Shown: positions 31,189 to 36,674 of the stretch, piece by piece
How positions within the stretch are numbered: position 1 is the stretch's first letter
Layout of the letters: each line of letters opens with the position of its first letter
Assembly: GCA_028719885.1 (NCBI GenBank)
Contig: JAQYLT010000040.1
Location: 1 to 36,674, forward strand
Source: Bacillota bacterium
GTDB lineage: Bacteria > Bacillota > Clostridia > Oscillospirales > Oscillospiraceae
Direction: 5' to 3'
DNA length: 36,674 nt
Translations under genes and position numbers: made by a program
Notes under the pieces: model-generated
What the model was told of the DNA's origin: nothing
The model's input: the letters and a program-made list of their open reading frames with translations, nothing else
Databases searched by the model: none

Positions 31189-32449
31189 TGGGTTCCTCCT
31201 TTTCTGTCGTAGTTGGGGAAATATTCGCAAAAGCCCCGGCGCTTTCCAGCGGGAGCATATTGCCGTTGATGAGATAGAGGTCACCGCCCAGCTCTGCCGG
31301 GATTCTGTCCAGATCCTCCAGCTCCCGGATGTCATTGGCGGACATCCAGCCGTTCTGCCGTGCAGTGGCATAGCCCTGCATTCTGGACTGGTAATCTCCC
31401 CGGAGCAGTCCCTCCACATTGAATTTGAAGAAGTATGTTTTCTTTTCCTCTTCCGAAAGAAGAGTGCGGTAAAGTGCCTGCTCCCACCGGATGACCCAGG
31501 GGTCGAGGGTGTATTTCACAAATTCCAAGGACTGCTGCTCAATATTAGAAAAGCTCGACTTTTCGAGGTCACCCACCATATGGGGCGGCACCCTGAAAAT
31601 TCGAGCGATCTCATTTATCTGAAATTTCCTTGTCTCCAAAAACTGTGCTTCATTCGGAGAGATGGAAATCGGTGTATATTTCATGCCCTCTTCCAGGACA
31701 GCAACCTTGTGGCTGTTGGAAGAACCGCCGAAGGTGGAGTTCCAGGAATCACGAACCCGGGCAGGGTCTTTCAGCGTTCCCGGATGCTCCAGCACACCGC
31801 TTGGGGCTGCTCCGTTGGCATAGAACTTACTCCCATATTCCTCCGCCGCAATTGCCAAACCGATGGCGCTCTTCGCCATGGCAATGGGGCTATAGCCTAC
31901 CAGTCCGTCAAAACCCAGACCCGGAACATGGAGGACATCGGAGGGAGCAAGGATGACCACCCCACTTTCCATGGTAGGTGCGTCATCATTGGACTTCCGG
32001 TACTTGTAGTACAGTCTGCCGTTTTCATCTCTGTCCACGGTCATGCGGTCAGGCATCAGGGGATAGAGGGCGATCACTTCACCCTTGCCATTGCGGATGA
32101 TCTGAGCATAAGCGTTGCCCCACAGCAGAAGATGGGTCATGAGGGTTTCTCGGAAAATGAAGGAGCTCATCTCCGGGTTCGGTTCATCGTGGAGCAGCCG
32201 ATACAGCGGATGGTCAAATGCTTTTTCCTTGCCGCCGGTATCGGTATACCGATACACATTCAGCGGCAGGCTTGCCACCGCCTCGGAAAGAATACGGACA
32301 CAGGAATAGACCGCCGTCATCTGCATGGAGGTGCGCTCGTTCACTTGTTTGCCGGAAGCAGAGCCGCCCATGAAAAAGCTGTAGCTGCTGCCAGCGGTGC
32401 GGTTTTGGGGTGCGTCCCTTGTGCGGAACAGCCCCTTGAAAATGCCCAT
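31121..32449 (-). CDS. Phage portal protein (HK97 type)
   Basis: A 442-residue portal protein, the full-length version of the fragment at 25990-26337. Seen: TSMQMTAVYSCVRILSEAVASLPLN, LLLWGNAYAQIIRNGKGEV, FQINEIARIFRVPPHMVGDL, FSNIEQQSLEFVKYTLDPW. Portals form the 12-subunit ring for DNA entry at one capsid vertex. The start is ATG 32449 (MGIFKGLF) with AAGGAG 8 bases upstream. It ends inside the protease gene. The frame is uninterrupted, although the prophage as a whole is defective. Confidence 0.92.
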   Translation of the reverse strand: MGIFKGLFRTRDAPQNRTAGSSYSFFMGGSASGKQVNERTSMQMTAVYSCVRILSEAVASLPLNVYRYTDTGGKEKAFDHPLYRLLHDEPNPEMSSFIFRETLMTHLLLWGNAYAQIIRNGKGEVIALYPLMPDRMTVDRDENGRLYYKYRKSNDDAPTMESGVVILAPSDVLHVPGLGFDGLVGYSPIAMAKSAIGLAIAAEEYGSKFYANGAAPSGVLEHPGTLKDPARVRDSWNSTFGGSSNSHKVAVLEEGMKYTPISISPNEAQFLETRKFQINEIARIFRVPPHMVGDLEKSSFSNIEQQSLEFVKYTLDPWVIRWEQALYRTLLSEEEKKTYFFKFNVEGLLRGDYQSRMQGYATARQNGWMSANDIRELEDLDRIPAELGGDLYLINGNMLPLESAGAFANISPTTTEKEEPNEEQEVLGVEKSDRRRSSRAGP

Positions 32450-32526
32450 TGACATCACTCCTTCTGAAAAAAGGCATAAGAAAAGCGCCTACCATTTCGA
32501 TAGACGCTCTCAAGATATGTTGATAT

Positions 32527-32850
32527 TTACAGGAATTTTTTCATGACTCGCATATAGTCACGTTTTCCATTAAAAACCGCCATGATATAGACTGTGTTTG
32601 CTTCTTTTTCATACAGATAGAAAAGAAGGTAATCCTTGTAGACAAGAAAACGATAGCCGCTGCTTTTCAGAACCCGGTCTCTGGGAATTGCACCGCATTC
32701 CGGGAAGTGCTCCAGAATCGTAGTTTTTTCCTGAAGCTCTCTGACAAATCGAATGGCCAGATTCTTATCCTTTGACAGATCCGCAAGATAGACAGCGATG
32801 TCCCGGAGATCTGTTTTGGCGGTATCCGTAAATACTATCTTACAATTCAT
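32527..32850 (-). CDS. RelE/ParE-type toxin, copy 2
   Basis: A 107-residue toxin, 8 differences from copy 1 (for example SGYRFLVYKDY, EANTVYIMAV). ATG 32850 overlaps the antitoxin stop as ATGA. It lies between the terminase and portal genes, as a moron-like cargo of the phage morphogenesis region with its own promoter. Confidence 0.87.
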   Translation of the reverse strand: MNCKIVFTDTAKTDLRDIAVYLADLSKDKNLAIRFVRELQEKTTILEHFPECGAIPRDRVLKSSGYRFLVYKDYLLFYLYEKEANTVYIMAVFNGKRDYMRVMKKFL

Positions 32851-33143
32851 ACATCCAGGCTCTCCAATTCACCGAGAATGTCGGCGAACGCATCATCCGC
32901 AGACTGCACTCTGCCGAGTTTGATATCATCCATCGCCTGCGCCAGATGGGAATACACACTCAGCTTTGCTTCCAGTTCACTGATATAGTGAAGCTGATCC
33001 TGGAAATCCTCATGGCTGAGAAGCACAGTATCTTCCTTGCCATTTACGGTAATGGCCACTGGATTCTGTCTGGTAAGGGCAGAAATCTGTGCATAGTTTG
33101 TACGAATATCCTTTGACGGCCGGATTGAAATGCTTGGGCTCAT
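32847..33143 (-). CDS. RelB/Phd-type antitoxin, copy 2
   Basis: A 98-residue antitoxin, near-identical to copy 1. The start is ATG 33143 with GGGAGGTG upstream; the in-frame ATG at 33158 lies within that ribosome binding site. Predicted to bind the palindrome at 33163-33193 and repress its own promoter. Confidence 0.87.
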   Translation of the reverse strand: MSPSISIRPSKDIRTNYAQISALTRQNPVAITVNGKEDTVLLSHEDFQDQLHYISELEAKLSVYSHLAQAMDDIKLGRVQSADDAFADILGELESLDV

Positions 33144-33162
33144 AAAAACACCTCCCATGTTT

Positions 33163-33200
33163 GGTGGTCATATTATATCCTAATTATACCACCATGTCAA
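33163..33200 (-). promoter_or_regulatory. TA promoter and operator, copy 2
   Basis: TTGACA (33200-33195), 17-bp spacer, TATAAT (33177-33172) on the - strand. Arms GGTGGT (33163-33168) and ACCACC (33188-33193) enclose the -10 box and most of the spacer, a good autorepression site. Confidence 0.82.
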
Positions 33201-33230
33201 CAAAGATATACAAAACAGGAAGCTGTCCGA

Positions 33231-33790
33231 TCATAGAAACAAAATACCTCTGTTATCATAAACAGAAGCACTAGTATCGTTACCGCATCGGATTGCCCTG
33301 TCAAGTGCCATAATGGTTGCCACCGCACCGTCAATTTTCTCTGTACTTTTCGCTTTGTCTGCCTTGATGTTTCCGGCGGGATCGGTTCGGATGAAGATGT
33401 TATCCATGTTCCACCGAAGCACCGGATGCCCTCCGTGAGCCAGTTTCTTTTCCAGGGTCAGCTTCATCAGTTCCTTGGTAGGAGGGGACATGGAGGCAAA
33501 ACCCTGACCCATGGGAACCACCGTAAAGCCCATGCCTTCCAGGTTCTGCACCATCTGAACAGCACCCCAGCGGTCAAATGCAATCTCCCGGATGTTGTAT
33601 TTCTCACCCAGATGCTCAATGTATTTCTCAATGAAGGCGTAATGCACTACATTACCTTCCGTGGTTTGGATGAAGCCCTGCCGTTCCCACACATCATAAG
33701 GGACATGGTCACGATTTACACGAAGGGGAAGCGTTTCCTCCGGCAGCCAGAAGAAGGGCAGGATGTAATATGGTTCTTCATCGTCATAAA
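33231..33790 (-). pseudogene. Terminase large subunit, C-terminal (nuclease) fragment
   Basis: Reading in the frame that ends at 33231, from about 33785: VYDDEEPYYILPFFWLPEE, then REIAFDRWGAVQMVQNLEGMGF, KADKAKSTEKIDGAVATIMALD. This is the RNase H-like nuclease part of phage TerL (FDRWGA and the KIDGA aspartate are typical). The ATPase half is missing: at about 33786-33803 the DNA passes into the DNA-binding gene at 33716-33982 in a different frame, with an in-frame TGA just upstream. An internal GTG (33692) could start a 153-residue product, but packaging is not possible. Confidence 0.87.
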
Positions 33791-33982
33791 CGAACGAATT
33801 TCAGTCATTCCCAACGCACCATCGGACGGCGCAAAGTAGCCGCCACCATTGCGACAGGTGGACAGAATCAGCTTACCTTCTGCCCGTTCCTTTGCAATTA
33901 CCATCTGCAAATCCCGGTTGGTTTTGAGTCCTGTCCATTTCCGCAACTCACGGGACGGGACGGCATTCCGTTCGCCTTGCAT
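33716..33982 (-). pseudogene. Small phage winged-helix-like protein, 3' end replaced
   Basis: About 70 residues of a small phage protein (VPSRELRKWTGLKTNRDLQMVIAKERAEGK, then NGGGYFAPSDGALGMTEIRSFM) that looks like a winged-helix DNA-binding module. After MTM the frame enters terminase DNA and reads 16 unrelated residues to the stop at 33716. The start is uncertain: ATG 33982 has no good ribosome binding site, while GGGAGGTG lies 25 bases upstream near 34010. Confidence 0.6.
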
Positions 33983-33996
33983 CAATAATTCATAAA

Positions 33997-34194
33997 CTAT
34001 AACTGTTCACCTCCCAAATTGTTTAGCTGATCTATCAGCTTATCCAGATTGACCAGGCATTTCACGCCCACGAACATACAGGGAAGTTTCCCTTGCTTTT
34101 GCATCTGCCGCAAGCAGTTTTCGCTAAGAATCCCCAGCTTCGCAACCTCTCGAATTGTCCGCATCCGGGGCAAGTTCGTCTTTTCTTCTGTCAT
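33997..34194 (-). CDS. Excisionase-like small HTH protein
   Basis: A 65-residue protein with a MerR/excisionase-like winged helix (TIREVAKLGILSENCLRQMQKQGKLPCMFVG, then a beta turn and LVNLDKLIDQLN). Such proteins direct integrase toward excision or act as small phage regulators. The start ATG 34194 overlaps the end of the preceding gene by 4 bp. It lies on the strand opposite the integrase. Confidence 0.72.
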   Translation of the reverse strand: MTEEKTNLPRMRTIREVAKLGILSENCLRQMQKQGKLPCMFVGVKCLVNLDKLIDQLNNLGGEQL

Positions 34195-34388
34195 TCGCCC
34201 TCCTGCATCTGCCGCCGTTCCACCATTCGGTCAATCACCCTGAAAATGTGTTCCTTCTGATCGGTGGGCAACTCACGGCGAAGTTTCCGGGACAAATTAC
34301 CATCGTAAATTCCTAGTGCTTCCGCAAGTTCCCACAACTTAAAACCATTTTCTTCTACTGCGTTTCTAATGTCCTGATTGGGTTTCAT
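34191..34388 (-). CDS. Small HTH regulator of the prophage early region
   Basis: A 65-residue protein with a helix-turn-helix pattern (FKLWELAEALGIYDGNLSRKLRRELP) and a basic C-terminus. It is divergent from the repressor at 34533 across a 144-bp control region, the place of a Cro-like or early regulator. GGAG lies about 10 bases before ATG 34388. It is coupled to the next gene by a 4-bp overlap. Confidence 0.7.
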   Translation of the reverse strand: MKPNQDIRNAVEENGFKLWELAEALGIYDGNLSRKLRRELPTDQKEHIFRVIDRMVERRQMQEGE

Positions 34389-34420
34389 TCTCTTTCAACT
34401 CCATTCACTATAATTTGCAC

Positions 34421-34506
34421 TTGCAATCTGTTGTTGCTTGTGTTATAATCATAGTAACATAATTGTTCTGTTTATGGAACGACAGCGTTATCTTAATTTA
34501 TGTTAC
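34421..34506 (+). promoter_or_regulatory. Repressor promoter with inverted-repeat operators
   Basis: Promoter TTGCAA (34421-34426), 17-bp spacer, TATAAT (34444-34449). GTAACATAA (34454-34462) and TTATGTTAC (34498-34506) form a perfect inverted repeat around the likely start site. GTTC-GAAC half-sites between them (34465-34480) may be another operator. Confidence 0.65.
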
Positions 34507-34532
34507 AAATACTAAGGATTGGAGTTGAAACA

Positions 34533-35102
34533 ATGGAAAATGTAACAATGAACCCGTGGAAAGATGTTCCCTCCAAAGATAGGGTCAGGATTTGCCGTGA
34601 AAGAATGAACCTGACACAACTCGAACTCATGGACAGAATTCGGGAACTTCCTGAGAACGGGGACAAAGAGAGGAACGAAAAGCAAATCGGATATATAGAA
34701 AACGGAAAAAGAAAGCTGTCTGCTGAATATGCACGGCTTCTGGGAAAGGTTTTTGGTGTCCAGCCTTCCTTTTTGCTAGGTGAAACCGATTTTGAAACAG
34801 AAACCGCCCGTTTTCATAGCGTTTTTGACACAATGAACCATGAAGGCAATCTGTTGTATACGGGACTATGTGCCTTCGCTATGTTGACCGATTACGAAGT
34901 AACACCGCCGAATTTACCGAATACTGGTTCTGTTGAAAATTATCTCAAAGAATTAAAAGCCGGGTACAGAATTATGAAAGACAATCAGACTGTCACCCTA
35001 TCTTTGGAAGAAATGAACCGTTTTGAAAACGAAGTGTGCGACTTCGTAGAATTAAAGCTGAAACACTTATTCAAGCAGAAGGGAGTTGACATCAATGGCT
35101 AA
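34533..35102 (+). CDS. XRE-family prophage repressor-like protein
   Basis: A 189-residue protein: N-terminal XRE HTH (VRICRERMNLTQLELMDRI, KQIGYIENGKRKLSAEYARLLGKVFGV), then a C-terminal helical region without a Ser-Lys LexA-type protease pair that I can see. It probably holds the lysogenic state and acts on the early genes transcribed the other way. The start is ATG 34533, behind GGAG; the 11-codon extension to 34500 has no such site. The end overlaps the integrase gene by 8 bp, so the two are cotranscribed. Confidence 0.82.
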   Translation: MENVTMNPWKDVPSKDRVRICRERMNLTQLELMDRIRELPENGDKERNEKQIGYIENGKRKLSAEYARLLGKVFGVQPSFLLGETDFETETARFHSVFDTMNHEGNLLYTGLCAFAMLTDYEVTPPNLPNTGSVENYLKELKAGYRIMKDNQTVTLSLEEMNRFENEVCDFVELKLKHLFKQKGVDING

Positions 35103-36285
35103 CATTCAGGAACGCCGGGACAAATCCGGGAAGCTGATTTCTTTTTCCATCCGTGTCCACCGGGGACGGGGCGCAGACGGCAAGCAGTTAAAACCATACA
35201 CCGCAACTTTTGAAGTTCAGCCCACATGGACGGAAAAAAGCGCAAGAAAAAAGGCTGAAGCCTTCGCCGCAACCTTTGAAAAAGAAATAAAAGAAGGGCG
35301 AATCTCCGACAACCGCCAGAAATTCGCCGCCTACTGTGATTATGTAATTGATCTGAAGGAAAAACGAGGGGTCAAGCACAGCACCATCACCCGATACAAG
35401 GAATTGACCGGGCGCATATATCCGGCAATCGGTCACATGAAATTGACTGCTATTCGTGCCGATGTTCTCAATGATCTATATACCGCCCTATCTGCGGACG
35501 GTCTGAACAAAAGAACAGGCGGCAAGCTGTCAAACAAAACAATTCTAGAGCATCACCGCCTGATTTCCACCGTTTTGGAACAGGCTGTCAAAGAAGGTCT
35601 AGTTCCCTTCAATGTAGCTGAACGGGCAGAATTGCCAAAGGCAACCCGGAAAGAAGTCAACTACTTCCAGCCGGAACAGGTGGAAGCCATCCGGGACGCC
35701 GCCGAGACTGAGCCCATCAAATGGAAAACCCTTGTGCATCTGTTCCTAGTGACGGGCGCAAGGCGTGGTGAAATCTTGGGACTCAAATGGGCAAATGTGG
35801 ACTTTGACGGAAACCGCATTTATATCTGCAACAATGTTCTGTATACGCCTGATCGTGGAATCTATGAGGACACGCCCAAAACCGCCAAATCTATCCGCTA
35901 CATCTCTTTGCCCAAAGAAACAATGTCCCTACTTCGTGAATATCGTTTCTCACAGCTTGAACAGCGTTTCGCTATGGGTGATCGTTGGCACAACCGGGAT
36001 TTTGTTTTCACTCAGGAAAACGGCGAACCCATGCACCCGGACAGCGTGACCGATTGGTTGACCAAATTTTCCAAACGCCACGACCTTCCGCACATCAACG
36101 CCCACGCCTTCCGGCATACAATGGCATCTATTCTCTATTTCAACGGCGTTGACAGCATCTCCATTTCTAAGCGTTTAGGACACGCCCAGCCCTCCACGAC
36201 TACAAATATTTATGCTCATATCATCGAAGAAGCAGACAAGAAGAACGCCGATATTATAGCCGATGTATTCTTGAAAAAAGCCTAA
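35095..36285 (+). CDS. int: Tyrosine recombinase/phage integrase
   Basis: A 396-residue integrase of the Tn916/phage type. N-terminal AP2-like arm-binding region (about 1-65), SAM-like core-binding domain (70-165), catalytic domain with Arg223 (TGARRGE), His337-x-x-Arg340 (HAFRHT), His363 (LGH) and nucleophile Tyr373 (NIYAHI). All core residues are present, so it looks functional. The start is ATG 35095 with AAGGGAG upstream; the TTG at 35086 is too close to that site. Downstream lie a terminator, a long palindrome and phased direct repeats that may be its att region. Confidence 0.93.
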   Translation: MANIQERRDKSGKLISFSIRVHRGRGADGKQLKPYTATFEVQPTWTEKSARKKAEAFAATFEKEIKEGRISDNRQKFAAYCDYVIDLKEKRGVKHSTITRYKELTGRIYPAIGHMKLTAIRADVLNDLYTALSADGLNKRTGGKLSNKTILEHHRLISTVLEQAVKEGLVPFNVAERAELPKATRKEVNYFQPEQVEAIRDAAETEPIKWKTLVHLFLVTGARRGEILGLKWANVDFDGNRIYICNNVLYTPDRGIYEDTPKTAKSIRYISLPKETMSLLREYRFSQLEQRFAMGDRWHNRDFVFTQENGEPMHPDSVTDWLTKFSKRHDLPHINAHAFRHTMASILYFNGVDSISISKRLGHAQPSTTTNIYAHIIEEADKKNADIIADVFLKKA

Positions 36286-36370
36286 TTTTTAGGGCTTGTT
36301 GAATTAAAGTTGAATTTTCAAGCAAAAGGCAAAAATCCAAAAATCTGAAAAAGTTCGGAAAATAAAGAAA

Positions 36371-36407
36371 AACCACCCGGAATCGGCTGATTCTAGGTGG
36401 TTTTTTT
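36371..36407 (+). terminator. Integrase terminator
   Basis: AACCACC (36371-36377) pairs with GGTGGTT (36396-36402), with an inner GGAATC/GATTC stem, followed by a run of T. It lies 85 bp past the integrase stop. Confidence 0.88.
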
Positions 36408-36432
36408 GGCATACCTACTGTTCGTGGATACA

Positions 36433-36461
36433 ATGCACCATGTTTTGAAAACGTGGTGCAT
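36433..36461. other. 29-bp palindrome downstream of integrase, candidate att core
   Basis: ATGCACCATGTTTT (36433-36446), G, AAAACGTGGTGCAT (36448-36461): 14-bp arms with one mismatch. Paired inverted core sites around a short centre are the pattern used by tyrosine recombinases. No second copy was found in the window, so the att role is unproven. Confidence 0.4.
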
Positions 36462-36554
36462 AATTTTGTGGGGTCGGTTTTGATGCGCTGGGACAATGAG
36501 GACAGAAAGGACAGACTCTCGATAGCGCTTGCCATCCAAAATGAAACAAAACAC

Positions 36555-36584
36555 TTTCAAGTAGTTTCAAGTAACTTTCAAGTA
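36555..36584. repeat. Three phased TTTCAAGTA repeats, candidate integrase arm sites
   Basis: TTTCAAGTA at 36555-36563, 36565-36573 and 36576-36584, spaced 10 and 11 bp, so on one face of the helix. They lie 270 bp past the integrase stop. No gene is supported from 36286 to the window end. Confidence 0.55.
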
Positions 36585-36620
36585 CAATATTGAGTCGCTG
36601 CTTGATAATCCCACCTGCAT

Positions 36621-36653
36621 AAAGCATCCGTCAACAATGGCAGATGCTTTTCT
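36621..36653. terminator. Hairpin near right window edge
   Basis: AAAGCATC (36621-36628) pairs with GATGCTTT (36643-36650), followed by TCTG. It resembles a weak terminator and may belong to a chromosomal gene beyond the prophage end. Confidence 0.45.
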
Positions 36654-36674
36654 GTATCTTCCGCACGCTTTTGG

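Larger units (their letters stand above)
32143..33212. repeat. Direct repeat, copy 2 (TA module + portal 5' end)
   Basis: About 1.07 kb matching 26031-27097. Here it stands in its original phage context between the terminase fragment and the complete portal gene, so this is probably the parent copy. Confidence 0.88.

Noticed and set aside
36555..36584. CRISPR array
   Set aside because: The repeats are 9 bp with 1-2 bp between them and there are no spacers or cas genes.
25322..36674. Intact inducible prophage
   Set aside because: Terminase and capsid are fragments and tail, lysis and replication genes are absent. Only a remnant is supported.

Overview
The window looks like a chromosomal segment of a gut-type, anaerobic Firmicute, most likely a Clostridia member near Oscillospiraceae. 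The basis is strong AGGAGG-type ribosome binding sites, sigma-A promoters of TTGACA/TATAAT type, a clostridial methylene-THF reductase set (metF, metV, rnfC2), xylo-oligosaccharide-type glycosidases, and a Firmicutes prophage remnant. No rRNA or tRNA gene was seen. Taxonomy is inference from gene content.

Layout. (1) 1-600: the N-terminus of an IS-type transposase running off the left edge, then an intergenic inverted-repeat element. (2) 0.6-3.2 kb, + strand: a MocR/PdxR-type regulator and an ADP-ribosylglycohydrolase-fold protein that has lost metal ligands. (3) 3.2-6.8 kb, - strand: rnfC2-metV-metF, a methylene-tetrahydrofolate reductase complex whose RnfC-like subunit carries its own MetV-like N-terminal domain. 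(4) 7.1-9.7 kb, - strand: a hybrid sensor kinase, followed at 9.9-10.2 kb by an inverted second copy of the intergenic element. (5) 10.4-22.0 kb, - strand: an apparent 11.6-kb operon read in the order GH120 beta-xylosidase, sugar ABC ATPase (TTG start), permease, secreted binding protein, second permease, small anchored protein, MATE exporter, GH3 glycosidase. It has its own promoter and candidate operator at 21.99-22.05 kb, hairpins at several gene junctions and a strong terminator at 10.3 kb. (6) 22.3-25.3 kb: two divergent LacI-family regulators, the + strand one followed by a rhodanese-like protein.

(7) 25.3-36.7 kb has lower GC and is a wrecked mobile region. It starts with an orphan hipB whose hipA is reduced to an 8-codon stub. 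Then comes a decayed prophage: tyrosine integrase, repressor, small DNA-binding proteins, terminase fragment, RelE-type toxin-antitoxin, portal, ClpP-type protease and capsid fragment, in phage order on the - strand. The capsid gene is cut and joined to an accessory island (VWA fragment, intact ADP-ribosylglycohydrolase, DUF6935-like protein, truncated lipoprotein). On the far side of the island a second copy of the toxin-antitoxin plus portal 5' end (about 1.07 kb, same orientation) appears.

How the genes may work together. The central operon joins import of a small sugar or glycoside, two intracellular exo-glycosidases of xylosidase type and an efflux pump translationally coupled to one of them. 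One reading is plain xylo-oligosaccharide use. Another is uptake of a plant glycoside, removal of its sugars inside the cell and export of the aglycone by the MATE pump. That second reading is the most interesting system-level idea here and remains inference. The prophage cannot make virions from what is visible, but its integrase, repressor and toxin-antitoxin modules look intact.
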